NCBI GenBank assembly: GCA_907163345.1
Contig: CAJQUN010000051.1
Span: forward strand, 1,612,001-1,676,000
Direction: 5' to 3'
Origin: Haberlea rhodopensis
Taxonomy: Eukaryota; Streptophyta; Magnoliopsida; Lamiales; Gesneriaceae
Length of the DNA stretch: 64,000 bases
Made by a program: the position numbers and the translations under genes. Positions 23,300 through 35,369 of this stretch are shown piece by piece (within the stretch, counting starts at the first letter, position 1; each line of letters starts with the position of its first letter). The notes beneath the pieces were generated by a model, which saw only the letters and a list, made by a program, of their open reading frames with translations, was not told the DNA's origin and did not search any database.

Positions 23300-25600
23300 T
23301 TAGGTACTTCCAAGCTCTTCAGCTCGCCACCAGGCCTCTGCCTTTCTGCCTTTACCTGCTGGCAGAACAAACATCTTTTAACAAAAGTGATCACATCACG
23401 CTTCATGCGTCTCCACCAGAATTGACCGCATAGGTCCTTGTACATCTTCCTTCCTCCTGGGTGGATACTGAACCGACTACTGTGACCTCGCTCCAATATT
23501 CCTCTCCGCAACTCTGGTGTATCTGGGACTACCCATCGGTTGCCCAGTCTCAAGGAATCATCTTCTGCCACTCTGAACTTTGATGGCTGTCCTCGAAGTA
23601 CTATCGACGACCATCTCTGAACCTCATCATCTGACATATGGGCTTTCCTGATAGCCTCAAATATGCCTGGCTCAGCCAACAAGGTCAACACTCGCACCGT
23701 CGACGTGTCCACATCGAAATCATAGCCCAGATGGCAATAAGAAGTCATCATAGCGGATAACCACATAGCGTCCTCAACAGTACTTTTCACCTTCCGACTT
23801 AAGGCGTCTGCTATCAAATTTGCTTTACCAGGATGGTACTCAATCTCACGGTCATAATCCTTGATCAAATCCATCCACCTTCTTTGACGCATATTCAGTT
23901 CAGCCTGAGTGAATAGGAATTTCAGGCTCTTATGGTCCGTATAGATGGTAAACGTCGTACCATAAAGATAATGACGCCAAATCTTCAAGGCGAAAATGAT
24001 GGCCGCCAGTTCCAGATCATGGACTGGGTATCTGGTCTCATGAGGCTTCAACTGTCTCGAAGCATAAGCCACCACGTGCTTCTCCTGCATCAATACACAG
24101 CCCAAACCCTGCAATGATGCATCCGTGAACAAAGCAAACCTCTTATTCTCAGAAGGAATCACCAAAATAGGTGCCGTAGTCAAACGACGCTTCAGTTCTT
24201 GGAAGCTCTCCTCACAAGCTTCGGACCAATAGAATGAGACTCCTTTCTGAGTCAGCTGTGTCAATGGCTTAGCGATCTTAGAAAATCCCTCGACGAAACG
24301 TCGGTAAAAACCCGCTAAACCAAGGAGGCTCCGTATCTCGGGCACAGAAGTGGGTGCAGCCCACTCCATAACAGCTTCAATCTTCATGGGATCCACATAT
24401 ATCCCACTGCTAGATATAACATGGCCCAAGGATACCACACTGTTCAACCAGAACTCGCACTTGCTGAGCTTTGCATATAACTGATGATCCCTCAGGATCT
24501 GGAGTACTGTCCTCAAGTGCTTCACGTGTTCCTCTTCAGTCCAGGAGTAGATGAGTATATCGTCAATGAAAACTATGACGAATTGATCCAAATATGGCTG
24601 GAACACCCTGTTCATCAAACTCATGAAAATAGCTGGGGCATTAGTCACCCCAAAAGGCATGACTAGGAATTCATAGTGCCCATAACTAGTCCTGAAGGCT
24701 GTCTTCTGGACATCATCTTCCCTTACTCGAATCTGATGGTACCCCGACCTCAGATCGATCTTACTGTAGAGCCTCGTACCCTGCAACTGATCAAACAAGT
24801 CATCGATCCTCGGAAGTGGATAATTATTCTTCACTGTAGCTTTGTTCAGTTGTCTGTAATCGATGCACAAACGCATCGAACCATCTTTCTTCTTCACAAA
24901 TAAAACTGGTGCACCCCAGGGCGATACGCTAGGGCGTATGTAACCCTTATCAAGGAGCTCTTGCAACTGTATCTTTAATTCCCTTAGCTCCGCTGGTGCC
25001 ATCCTATAAGGGGCACGAGAAATGGCAGACGTCCCCGGTAATAACTCAATTCCAAACTCGACCTCTCTCGTCGGTGGGAATCCGGGAATCTCCTCCGGAA
25101 AGACATCAGGGAACTCCGCCACTACGGGCACATTCTCAACTTTTACTTCTTCTTTCTTTTCTGTAACATCGATGGCATATATGAGATATCCAGTATGACC
25201 TTGTCCCAATAACTGTGCCATCTTGACAGCAGATATTAACGGAATCTTTGAACGAGAACCATCCCCATAGAATGTCCACTGGACTCCCATATCAGATCTG
25301 AGTCGGACAGTCCTCTGCCTGCAGTTCACAACTGCCTGATACTTGTTCAGGACATCAATGCCCACTATGCAGTCAAAGTCTGACATTCCCAGAACAATCA
25401 AGTCTGACCTTAGCTCGTTATCCTCAAAATAAATGAGGCCATCATAGACAATTTGATCAGTAATCATACTTCTTCTAGCGGGGGTCGAGACTATAAGAGG
25501 CGTGGGCGACGGAGAAGTGCATATGTGGTGCCTTTCAACAAAACTTGTCGACACGAAAGAGTGTGATGCACTTGTGTCGATCAATATAAGCAGGGTGCGT
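23296..25600 (-). pseudogene. Protease-RT-RNase H-integrase zinc finger of C2
   Basis: 762 open codons. The protease site reads DTSAS instead of DTGAS (G to A; C1 keeps G). RT follows with YSKIDL and FIDD near residues 339-342, then RNase H with FTDASLQGLG and YTDHKSLKFL, and the integrase finger with RGHSS, IHPGG and CLFCQQ. The longest intact pol stretch of the C family here, but the altered protease and downstream stops make it inactive alone. Confidence 0.9.
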
Positions 25601-26732
25601 AAATAAAAGACACGTACCCGCTATAACCTCCTCCGGAGCCGCTGTAGCCTGCTCCCTCGTCAAAGCATAAACCTGCCCCTGAGGTGGCCCCATGGGCTGA
25701 CCTCCAAACTGCCTCGGCGCAAAAGGTGGTCAAAGCTGAGCTGCTCTGTCCGCAGGCCTCACCGCAGAGTTCTGTTGTCTTCCACTGTTGGGACACTGTC
25801 GAGCAATGTGGCCTTTGTCGCCACAAACATAACATCCTATACAGTCTTTTGCCAAATGTGGTTGCCCACAAAGAGTGCACTACACCTTCCCGAATCGGTC
25901 TCCCTGAGACTGCCCTCTTCCAGATGGGGCATCATTCCTACGACTTCCTTTCCAACGATTGTCGGGCCTCTTACCATTAAACCTTGACGCCGATGTGTTT
26001 CCTCTTGGCTTGAACTGATCACCCCTCGGCCTCAAATTATCAGGAGTGGATTTCTGAGGGGGTGCTGGAGGTGGTACGGTATTAGGATAAGCACCAACTC
26101 CTAGTTCGGCTAGTTCAGTCCTTGAAAGTGCATCATCAAAGCAAGTAGGGCCATTAGTGATCACCCTATCACACAGTTCCGGCCTCAAGCCCTTCATGAA
26201 GTTCCTCATCTTTGCTTGAGTACTTGTGGCGATATGCGGCACATATGAGCAAAGAACAGTATTGGAGAGCATAATCTGACACCGGCATGTTACCTTGCTT
26301 GAGGTTAGTGAATTCATCTTCCTTGGCCTGACGTGCAGCAGCTGAGAAATAGAGGGTCAGAAACCAAGTTCTGAACACCCTCCAATTAACTTCATGACCT
26401 TGAGCCTCTTGCTCTACTACTGTGGTCTTCCACCACATCAGCGCCTTCTTGGCCAATTGGAACTCCGCTAGTCTGATCCAGGCTATCTTAGCACAAGGAG
26501 CTGCCACAAATATTTGCTCTATTCTCTCCAACCACTCTTCTGCCTGTTCCCCTGTTTCAGTTCCTTCAAATGTCGGAGGTCGGTACGCAAGAAATTGAGT
26601 CAAGCTCAGTTCCCCAGGTAGCAACTGCTGTTCAGACGGTTCTTCGCCAAAAGCTGGCGCGGGTAGGGGATTCGTACGTCCTGCACTTGCATTGACACTC
26701 AATGTGTCACCCACTTCCACATTTGCTGCCAT
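25581..26732 (-). pseudogene. gag of body C2
   Basis: The ATG at 26732 follows TTGCAG|T, a good splice acceptor. Capsid motifs LSLTQFLAYRPP, AEEWLERIEQIF and ALMWWKTTV are followed by a frameshift near 26245 and then RNFMKGLRPEL to 25880. The zinc knuckle lies beyond a further frame change. Confidence 0.85.
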
Positions 26733-26922
26733 ACTGCAACATAAGGGTTAACAACAATACCCAAAAGCAGTTCATATAATACATCGTTAGAGAAACAAAA
26801 CATGTTAGTGTAACATTATATACTTCATATGCAACATATGAACAAAACATGTTTAAAAGTAAGCACCTAGCCAACTTATTGCTAAGGCTACCCTTCACTC
26901 ATTCCCGGGTTATCTAACCACT

Positions 26923-26934
26923 GCTCTGATACCA
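26923..26934 (-). other. Primer-binding site of C2
   Basis: Plus-strand GCTCTGATACCA, an initiator tRNA-Met site, 4 bp from LTR3. Confidence 0.95.
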
Positions 26935-26938
26935 CTAA

Positions 26939-28926
26939 TGTAGGGTCTTCCTACCTTAACATCATATAATACACGTATAATGGACTGAACATGCATTCAT
27001 AAACTCTTAAGGGTTCCGGTTGTAGCTTGAGCTAAGAAGATTACATGCCAAAATAAAATTTCCAAAAGCTAATTAATTACATTCTCAATAATGAATGTTA
27101 AAGCTATAGGTTTACACTACTCCTAGAGTAGAGACTATCAAAATCATGTATCCTATATTCATCTTGTTCCTTTTTGCTAACCGCCTCAACCCGACCCTTG
27201 GCCCTCCGGTCCAAAAGTGTACCTACAGGGACAACACATCATGAGCATATACAATCTTACTTAACATCTTAAAAACATCGTAGTAAATGCATGAAATATT
27301 GGTTAAGTAAATATGCTGGTTATTCATTAACTTCATTTTGTTGTCCCTGATTCATATTCATGCATATGGGCATCTTACCCTGTGGCATCTTACCACATCA
27401 TAATATCGTATGGCCTCTTACCATATGGGCATCTTACCCCGTGGCATCTTACCACATAATAAAATCGTATGGCCTCTTACCATATGGGCATCTTACCCCG
27501 TGGCATCTTACCACATAATAAAATCGTATGGCTTCTTACCATATGGGCATCTTACCCCGTGGCATCTTACCACATAATAAAATCGTATGGCTTCTTACCA
27601 TATGGGCATCTTACCACATAATAAACATCGTATCACATCATCATAAACTTACTTATCATAAATATCATCATCATCAAAAACTTACTTATCATAAACATCA
27701 TCATCATAACATCATCATCATAAACTTACTTATCATAAACATCATCATCATAACATCATCATCATAAACTTACTTATCAAAATCATCATCGTAAACATCA
27801 TCATCATAATCATCATCATCATAACTTACTTATCAAAATCATCATCGTAAACATCATCATCATAATCATCATCATCATAAACATCATCATTATAAACATC
27901 ATATGTAGGAGTATGGTTTACCGTCCGATGCTCGTACGTTTCTTACGTACCTTAATTCCCAAAAATGGAGAAATCGGAGAGCTTTATCTCCTTGAGGTTG
28001 TGGGTACTTGGGATGGTTCTACATAACCATACAAATCAATATTAGAAGCTAAACAATAGCCAAATACAAAAAATTCACCAAAAACCATCATTTTCCATGT
28101 TTACACAGTGGCGATCGATCGCTATTTGAGGCGATCGATCGCCTCGCTCTTTTGCCTTGCGGCTATCGATCGCTTAATTTTAGGATAGCGATCGCCTGCT
28201 ACGTAAAATGGCTACTGGCCATCGGCGATCGATCGCCTCATTTCAGGCGATCGATCGCCACCTGCTGGTGCGCAATTTTTCGCCATTTTTGAGCCTTTTC
28301 TAAGCTCAATCCCATACCATTTAAACCCAAACTTTCCAACCACACTAACATCATCATAACTCGTTAAAACCCACATAAAACACTTCAAAAAATCATACCC
28401 CAACCATAAATAACATACACCCAAACAAACCCATTTCAAAACCCTCCAAAACCATAACAAACTCAAATAAAACTTTACAAAAATATCAAGGAGGTATCCA
28501 TACCTCTTGGGGACTCCAAATCTCCCAACAAAATCCACAAATCAAGATTTTGGAAGGATTCCTCTTCCTCTTTTAAGCCATGGACGAAAATGGAGGGGGG
28601 TAAGGGTTTTGGGTTGTTGATTTGGGGATTTAGAGTATAAAGGGGAAAGTGAGTTAAAAGGTGGGGTAGTGGGGATTATAAGGGTTTAATTAAATTTGCA
28701 CCCCAACACTTAACATGATGTATAAAATACCCTAACATGGTATTTTAAAAGCATTTACAAAAATGCAACCAACTTCATTAAATCCATACTTTCCTCATAA
28801 TTAAAATCAACACAATTAAATCACGTTAACACTTCATTTTCCACACATAACTTAATCATCGCAATAATTCATCATATAAACATAATTAATGTCCAGATTG
28901 CCATTAATTAAATTCGGGGCTTCACA
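26939..28926 (-). repeat. C LTR3, 5' LTR of C2 (1988 bp)
   Basis: Near-identical to LTR2, with an extra minisatellite unit (27362-27610). The end is GGGGCTTCACA. Confidence 0.95.
28110..28259 (-). repeat. Phased palindrome array, C LTR3
   Basis: Same positions as in LTR2. Some sites have drifted (for example GGCTATCGATCGC), and one keeps the core where LTR2 lost it (the site at 28225-28238). Confidence 0.85.
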
Positions 28927-28931
28927 CATGC

Positions 28932-29899
28932 ACAACCTCAACCTCAAATGACGTGGTGGCTACTAGAGTCCACCACAATCCAAATCGTATCACCTTACGA
29001 TTTGCCAAACTTGGTTCCAATGAGCAGTATAACGGCTCTAGCAAGCCCATCATGGTGCTGAACACACGCGGCAGACAAACTAGTCTCTGCCTCTTTAGGT
29101 TTACCTCAAACCTACCAACAAGACGGACGTTTCCGCACGGTATACCATACCGTGGGAAGAAAAATCAATAGAGTAGTGGGTCTGTACCCAACGTTTCTCT
29201 AATGCCGATACACCCTGGACACTCCAGTGTCCCTACGTACTTAACGTAAACTGATCATAATCCTTTAGGACCCATTCTACACCCTCAAGGGTGGTGTGAC
29301 CATGTCTACCACATGTCATATTGACAGAAAGCGAGTAATTTCCTCCATGATTACTCATGTCGTCAGATTACATGGCCAAAAGCCATTACAACGAGCATAC
29401 CTCAAGGGTATCACGACTCGTAATATGATCACCTCAAACATATGCTGCAGTACAATCACATGTACAGCCAGTCCATCCATTTCTCGAGCAACCCGCTCGG
29501 TATAAGGGTCACGTAAACCGGTGACGTAGACACCACCTTGTGCTCGGCACTGGCACCCAAATCATACAACTGAATACGTATACTCAACGCATTGTTCATC
29601 GTAACGATGATGCATGTCTAAAAAGACATCGCCTACACCATCGTCATCGTCATCCCGTGATGACACATGCCCACTCATGGCATCTAAGGCATCGTCAACT
29701 AGTGACGATACATGTCAACAACGACATTTAAACAACCCAGTCAACTCGTGACGGTCCTTGTACATCAACGTATGCCAACTACAATAATGCTAATAGAATA
29801 GCAATATCCCATACCTCATCGCTAACAAGATAGCGGCATACCTATCTCCGTCGCTCGATAATAGTGCGTAATCAGCACCCATCGCTCGAAGGCGGCATA
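28932..29899 (-). other. Element B internal DNA, middle part
   Basis: Lies between the C array and copia D. No gene found. Near 29600-29890 there are short GCGAT/ATCGC-containing motifs like those in the 38600-39060 part. Confidence 0.55.
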
Positions 29900-31393
29900 T
29901 GTAAGTAACCCCATGAGCATACAACGCAGCGGAATAAAATTTTGGGATTACAAACCAGTGATCTATACATAGGGATTCATATCGGATTAGAGAATTACAA
30001 GTGTCTTACCCTTGTAGCGCGTTTGAAGCCGAATCCACGGAGCTGCACCACGTCTTACGCCTTCTCCGAGTCAATAGCAAAACTCGAATGGTTTTGCCTC
30101 AACGGTATCCACACGATCGAATCGAGTGAAGGGATGATTTAATAACAAGTTGCTAGACAAGTTATTAAATCAGAACAAGAAAGAACACTCGATTCTCAAT
30201 CGAATGGCTCGCACCAAACTCAAAATTCTCCTCGGCTATGATGAGAAAACCGAGAGCCTTTTGGTTGTGGAGGTCGTGTGCTTCCTTCTTGATTTAGGTT
30301 AGTGTGATATGAAAGTTGTCTTACCATTTATCACCTTGCAATCATATTAAATATAATTAATTAAAGGCTTTCTTAAAGCTTCATGGGCTTAAGCCCATGA
30401 TTTAATTAATCCTTATGATTATTAATTAAGACTCCTCTTAATTATTTAATTCATCCCATGAATTTAATTTCCCTTCTCGATTTAATCTTTTGTGCGACCC
30501 GATAGGATCTCGTAATGTTGGCAGTGACATAAAATCTCATTTTATGTCGCAAGCATCGAGCGGTATCTAGCAACACATCGATGCTACCCAAATTACGAGA
30601 ATGTCAATGACTCGACATAACCTTTAGAACTTGTGATAATATTAACCATGTAACTTAATCCCTTTGTCCTTTGTGTTTAGATTGAACACGAGTCACGGAA
30701 TAGTCATACTCGTATATTCAATCTCTATTTCTTGATCCCCAAGTAGAACTAGAATAAACGAATAAGCTCGATATCTCATATCGACTCATTCGAGCATGGC
30801 CATGCATTTTAGTTCTCACTTGATCAAGGGCCAAACACATCTCCTGTTATATAGGAGGGACAAATCCTATCTCGATCAGTCAACATCCCTCTACATAATT
30901 CGTAGTGTATCCAATAGTCGCCTTTATAGTATACCCTGTTACGGGTAACGTTTGACGATATCAAGATACATAACTCCTTATGTTGGGATCTCTGATGATC
31001 ACAAGTCGTAAGGATTACATACATTATTATCACTATGAGAATTGCATATGACGATCATATACTATCCATGTTGCATTCTCATGGTGGGTCTGTTCAGTAC
31101 ATCGTTCTCTAACATGTACCCATATGTTGATTTGATATCTCATATCAATGAACAATTCATCGATCAACATATACTAGTCTCTACGTATTATCATTATCCC
31201 ATTCATGATAATACTTGACTAGGAACATCTTTAAGAATAATACAATATTATTCTAAGGACATTAACATATATATTAATTCACAATGCACAGTTAAAAGAA
31301 TAATATACAATAATGAATTGCCATTCATAAATCCATAAACATTGTATGTCTTAAACAATCATCTAATGACTTGTCTTAGGGCATATCCCAACA
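29900..31393 (-). repeat. 3' LTR of copia D
   Basis: TGTAAGTAACCCC...GGCATATCCCAACA. No CGATCGATCG array. Confidence 0.95.
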
Positions 31394-31405
31394 AATCTCC
31401 CACTT
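31394..31405 (-). other. Polypurine tract of copia D
   Basis: Minus-strand AAGTGGGAGATT directly before the 3' LTR. Confidence 0.85.
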
Positions 31406-31408
31406 GCA

Positions 31409-34400
31409 CTAAGACCACTCAGACATATACCTAATGCCTAGAGATCTAGTATGACGATCATGCTTCTGCTGTGACAGCGGCTTCGTCAATGGGTCAGATA
31501 CATTATCATCTGTGGGTACTTTGCATATTTTAACATCTCCCCTTTCAACGATTTCTCGAATGAAATGGAAACGCCTAAGTATGTGCTTGGATCTTTGGTG
31601 AGATCTTGGTTCCTTAGCCAATGCGATCGCTCCATTGTTGTCACAATAGAGTTCTATCGGATCTTTAATGCTAGGCACCACTCCCAGTTCAGAAATGAAC
31701 TTCCTCATCCAAACAGCTTCCTTTGCTGCATCCGAGGCAGCAATATACTCAGCTTCCGTTGTAGAATCGGCTACTGTTTCTTGCTTTGAACTCTTCCAGC
31801 TCACAGCACCTCCATTTAGGCAATACACATATCCAGATTGCGATCGAAAATCATCTTTGTCGGTTTGGAAGCTTGCATCAGTGTAACCCATTACATTGAG
31901 CTCTTCCTCACCTCCATAAATCGAGAATGTATCCTTAGTCCTTCTCAAGTACTTCAGGATATTCTTGACAGCAATCCAGTGACCTTCACCTGGATCAACT
32001 TGATATCTGCTCGTCATGCTCAAAGCATACGATACATCGGGACGAGTACATATCATGGCATACATGATAGATCCAATAGCTGACGCGTATGGAATCTTAC
32101 TCATGCGTTGTCTCTCATCTGGTGTTGAAGGACACTGTTCCTTCGAGAGATAAATACCATGTGTCATAGGCACGAATCCTTTCTTGGATTCTTGCATGCT
32201 AAACCTTTTAAGCACCTTGTCTATGTATGTACTTTGACTTAGACCAAGAAGCCTTCTCGATCTATCTCTATAGATCTTGATTCCTAACACATAGGTAGCT
32301 TCTCCTAAGTCTTTCATCGAAAAGCAGTTCCCTAGCCAAATCTTTACAGATTGCAAGGCAGGGATATCATTTCCAATAAGAAGTATGTCGTCTACATACA
32401 ACACTAGGAAAATGATTACGCTCCCACTGACCTTCTTGTAGACACAAGGTTCATCTTCATTTTTGATAAAACCAAACTCTTTGATTGCATCATCAAAACG
32501 AAGGTTCCAACTCCGAGAAGCTTGCTTCAATCCATAAATGGATCGTTGTAGCTTGCATATCTTTCCAGCATCCTTTGGATCGACAAAACCCTCGGGCTGT
32601 GTCATGTACACATCCTCGAGCAGATTTCCATTAAGGAAAGCTGTTTTGACATCCATCTGCCAGATTTCATAATCATGAAATGCAGCTATTGCAAGTAAGA
32701 TCCTTATGGATTTAACCATGGCCACTGGTGAAAAGGTTTCATCATAGTCAATACCATGAATTTGTTTGAATCCTTTTGCAACCAGCCGACCTTTATAGGT
32801 TTGTACATTACCATCCATATCGGTCTTTTTCTTGAAAATCCATTTGCACCCTATGGGTCGTACCCCTTCAGGTGGATCAACCAAAGTCCATACTTGGTTT
32901 GCATACATGGATTCCATCTCAGATTTCATGGCTTCTTGCCATTTCTCAGAATCATTGCCCATTATAGCTTGTTGATAAGATGACGGCTCATCCTCATCAA
33001 TAAGTAGTAAGTCACCTTGTTGAGTCACAAGAAATCCATATCTCTCTGGCTCCCGGTGTACTCTTACAGACCTACGCTGGGCTTGTGTCTCTTGAGCAGG
33101 TGCTTCTTCCACAACAGTTTGTGGTGCCTGCTCTGTTTCCATCTCAATTTCAGGTTCAGTGTTTTCTTGTGGTTGAACTTCACTAAGTTCTATTTTTCTC
33201 CCACTGGTTTTTCTAGAAATAAATTCTCTTTCAAGAAATACACCAGTCCGAGCAACAACCACTTTGTTCTCGGTGGGATAGTAGAAATAGTATCCTTTCG
33301 TTTCCTTAGGATACCCCACAAATAAACACTTATCAGATTTGGGTCCAAGTTTGTTAGTGGCGTGACGTCTAACGAAAGCCTCACAACCCCAAATCTTCAT
33401 AAAAGACATACTAGGACGCTTCCCAGTCCATATCTCATATGGTGTCTTTTCCACTGATTTAGATGGAACACGGTTCAGTAAGAAAATCGCTGTTTCTAGA
33501 GCGTGTCCCCAAAATGATATCGGAAGATCTGCATGACTCATCATTGATCTAACCATGTCTAACAAGGTTCGATTTCTCCTCTCGGATACACCATTCCATT
33601 GTGGAGTATACGGAGGAGTGAGTTGTGGGACTATCCCACACTCCTTTAGATAGTCATGAAACTCTTGGCTTAAGTATTCTCCTCCTCGATCTGATCGAAG
33701 GATTTTGATACTTTTGCCAAGTTGGTTTTGTACTTCATTCTTGAAATCTTTGAACTTTTCAAAGGTTTCATGTTTATGTTTCATTAGGTACACATACCCA
33801 TATCTACTGAGGTCATCAGTAAATGTAACGAAGTATTGAAAACCACCTCTAGCTTGTGTACTTATTGGTCCACATACATCACTATGTATTAGTCCCAATA
33901 AAATATTTGCCCTTTCAACATGTCCCTTGAAAGGGGCTTTAGTCATCTTGCCCATTAAACAAGATTCGCATGTTTCATATGATTCAAAATCAAATGAATC
34001 TAATACTCCATCCTTATGAAGTTTAGATATGCGGTTCTCGTTTATGTGGCCCAAGCGACAGTGCCAGAGATAAGTCGGATTACAATCATTATTTTTAATC
34101 CTTTTAGTATTTATGTTATAGATAGGCATATCAAGATTTAATACATAAAGACCATTCACCATTTGTGCATCAGCATAAAACATATCATTTAAATAAATAG
34201 AACAACAATTGTCCTTTATTATAAATGAAAAACCATACTTGTCTAAACAAGAAATAGATATAATGTTTTTAGTAATTGAAGGCACAAAATAACAGTCTTT
34301 TAAAATCAACGATAAACCAGAAGGTAAAGCTAAATGATAATCTCCTATAGCTAATGCAGCAACTCTTGCTCCATTTCCAACTCGGAGATCAACTTCACCT

Positions 34401-34594
34401 TTTGCCAATGTCCTACTCCTTTTGAGATCCTGCACATTTACACAAATGTGAGATCCACATCCAGTATCTAATACCCATGATGAAGAAGTAGATAAATTGA
34501 CTTCTATAACAAAAATACCTGAAGCGGAAGTCACACTTCCTTTCTTTAGATCCTCCAGATATATTGCAGTTCCTTTTCCAATGGCCGGTCTCAC
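31409..34594 (-). CDS. Copia pol polyprotein (protease, integrase, RT, RNase H)
   Basis: 1061 uninterrupted codons. Protease DTGCGSH at 43-49. GAG-pre-integrase zinc finger H178, H183, C209, C212. Integrase acids D239, D302 and E338 (D-x35-E spacing). RT with MDVKTAF (D648) and YVDD (733-736). RNase H D906, E949 (TEAEY) and D985. All catalytic residues of the copia family are present and the order PR-IN-RT-RH is correct. The true protein joins gag upstream, since the first Met here lies in the gag overlap. Likely the only locally intact pol in the window. Confidence 0.93.
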   Translation of the reverse strand: MRPAIGKGTAIYLEDLKKGSVTSASGIFVIEVNLSTSSSWVLDTGCGSHICVNVQDLKRSRTLAKGEVDLRVGNGARVAALAIGDYHLALPSGLSLILKDCYFVPSITKNIISISCLDKYGFSFIIKDNCCSIYLNDMFYADAQMVNGLYVLNLDMPIYNINTKRIKNNDCNPTYLWHCRLGHINENRISKLHKDGVLDSFDFESYETCESCLMGKMTKAPFKGHVERANILLGLIHSDVCGPISTQARGGFQYFVTFTDDLSRYGYVYLMKHKHETFEKFKDFKNEVQNQLGKSIKILRSDRGGEYLSQEFHDYLKECGIVPQLTPPYTPQWNGVSERRNRTLLDMVRSMMSHADLPISFWGHALETAIFLLNRVPSKSVEKTPYEIWTGKRPSMSFMKIWGCEAFVRRHATNKLGPKSDKCLFVGYPKETKGYYFYYPTENKVVVARTGVFLEREFISRKTSGRKIELSEVQPQENTEPEIEMETEQAPQTVVEEAPAQETQAQRRSVRVHREPERYGFLVTQQGDLLLIDEDEPSSYQQAIMGNDSEKWQEAMKSEMESMYANQVWTLVDPPEGVRPIGCKWIFKKKTDMDGNVQTYKGRLVAKGFKQIHGIDYDETFSPVAMVKSIRILLAIAAFHDYEIWQMDVKTAFLNGNLLEDVYMTQPEGFVDPKDAGKICKLQRSIYGLKQASRSWNLRFDDAIKEFGFIKNEDEPCVYKKVSGSVIIFLVLYVDDILLIGNDIPALQSVKIWLGNCFSMKDLGEATYVLGIKIYRDRSRRLLGLSQSTYIDKVLKRFSMQESKKGFVPMTHGIYLSKEQCPSTPDERQRMSKIPYASAIGSIMYAMICTRPDVSYALSMTSRYQVDPGEGHWIAVKNILKYLRRTKDTFSIYGGEEELNVMGYTDASFQTDKDDFRSQSGYVYCLNGGAVSWKSSKQETVADSTTEAEYIAASDAAKEAVWMRKFISELGVVPSIKDPIELYCDNNGAIALAKEPRSHQRSKHILRRFHFIREIVERGDVKICKVPTDDNVSDPLTKPLSQQKHDRHTRSLGIRYMSEWS

Positions 34595-35369
34595 CGCAAT
34601 GGAAACAGTTCCCTTCCTTTGCTATCCCTCCCTTTGGCTTCAGTGCAGAAGACTTTGGCTTAGATTTAGCAAAGACCTTCTTTGCTTTCTTGTTGCCTTT
34701 GGCTTTGGCCCTTCCTTTGCCTTTATTCACAATAAGGACATTTGTGGCCTTAGTCTTCTTAGTGTTTACTTCATATGTTCTCAACATACCAAGCAACTGG
34801 GGCAGAGTCTTTTCCATATCAGTCATATTGTAATTTACTACAAATTGACTGAAGCTCTCCGGCAACGATTGCAAGATTACATCGGTGGCCAACTCTTGGT
34901 CCAATGGAAAACCTAGCTTGTCCAGATTCTCAATGTACCCAATCATCTTGAGCACATGAGTTCCAACTAAGCTTCCTTCTACCATCCTGCACTGGAATAA
35001 CGCTTTAGAGACGTCATACCTCTCTTGTCTAGCTTGCTGTTGGTACAACTGCTTTAAGTGTTCGATCATATCGAACGCCTCCATTTCCTCATGTTGCTTC
35101 TGAAGCTCAGAGTTCATAGTGGCAAGCATGAGGCACCCAACATCAAGTGCGTCACTCTGATGCTTCTTGTAAGCATCTTTTTCAGCTCTTGTAGCTGTTA
35201 GGGGAGGTTCCTCAGCGAGTAAGGGTTCCTCTAGAACATATTGTTTCTTTTCTTGTTTGAGGACTATCCTCAAGTTCCTATGCCAGTCTAGGAAATTTGT
35301 CCCATTTAATTTGTCCTTCTCAAGGACCGATCGCAGTGATAAAGTGCTAGTAACGTTTGTAGTTGCCAT
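34413..35369 (-). CDS. Copia gag of element D
   Basis: Starts at ATG 35369 with MATTNVTSTLSL. A UBN2-type gag domain spans about 60-195 (SKALFQCRMVEGSLV, LPESFSQFV), followed by a basic lysine-rich stretch and the CCHC knuckle CFHCGETGHWKRNC at 255-268. Right after the knuckle the frame departs from pol, which continues in the +1 frame. The last 50 codons are therefore probably not native. Most copia elements use one gag-pol frame, so this is either a one-base insertion (or two-base loss) near 34565 or a frameshift site. Confidence 0.88.
   Translation of the reverse strand: MATTNVTSTLSLRSVLEKDKLNGTNFLDWHRNLRIVLKQEKKQYVLEEPLLAEEPPLTATRAEKDAYKKHQSDALDVGCLMLATMNSELQKQHEEMEAFDMIEHLKQLYQQQARQERYDVSKALFQCRMVEGSLVGTHVLKMIGYIENLDKLGFPLDQELATDVILQSLPESFSQFVVNYNMTDMEKTLPQLLGMLRTYEVNTKKTKATNVLIVNKGKGRAKAKGNKKAKKVFAKSKPKSSALKPKGGIAKEGNCFHCGETGHWKRNCNISGGSKERKCDFRFRYFCYRSQFIYFFIMGIRYWMWISHLCKCAGSQKE

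Larger units (their letters stand above)
16237..28926 (-). mobile_element. Tandem Tekay-like chromovirus C (three LTRs, two bodies)
   Basis: Order on the plus strand: LTR1 (truncated), body C1, LTR2, body C2, LTR3. Both bodies run leftwards from their primer sites at 20202-20213 and 26923-26934. The middle LTR serves as the 5' LTR of C1 and the 3' LTR of C2. The outer flanks are CATGT (16232-16236) and CATGC (28927-28931), one mismatch, consistent with one original insertion into B. Head-to-tail copies sharing an LTR arise by unequal recombination between LTRs. Confidence 0.85.
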
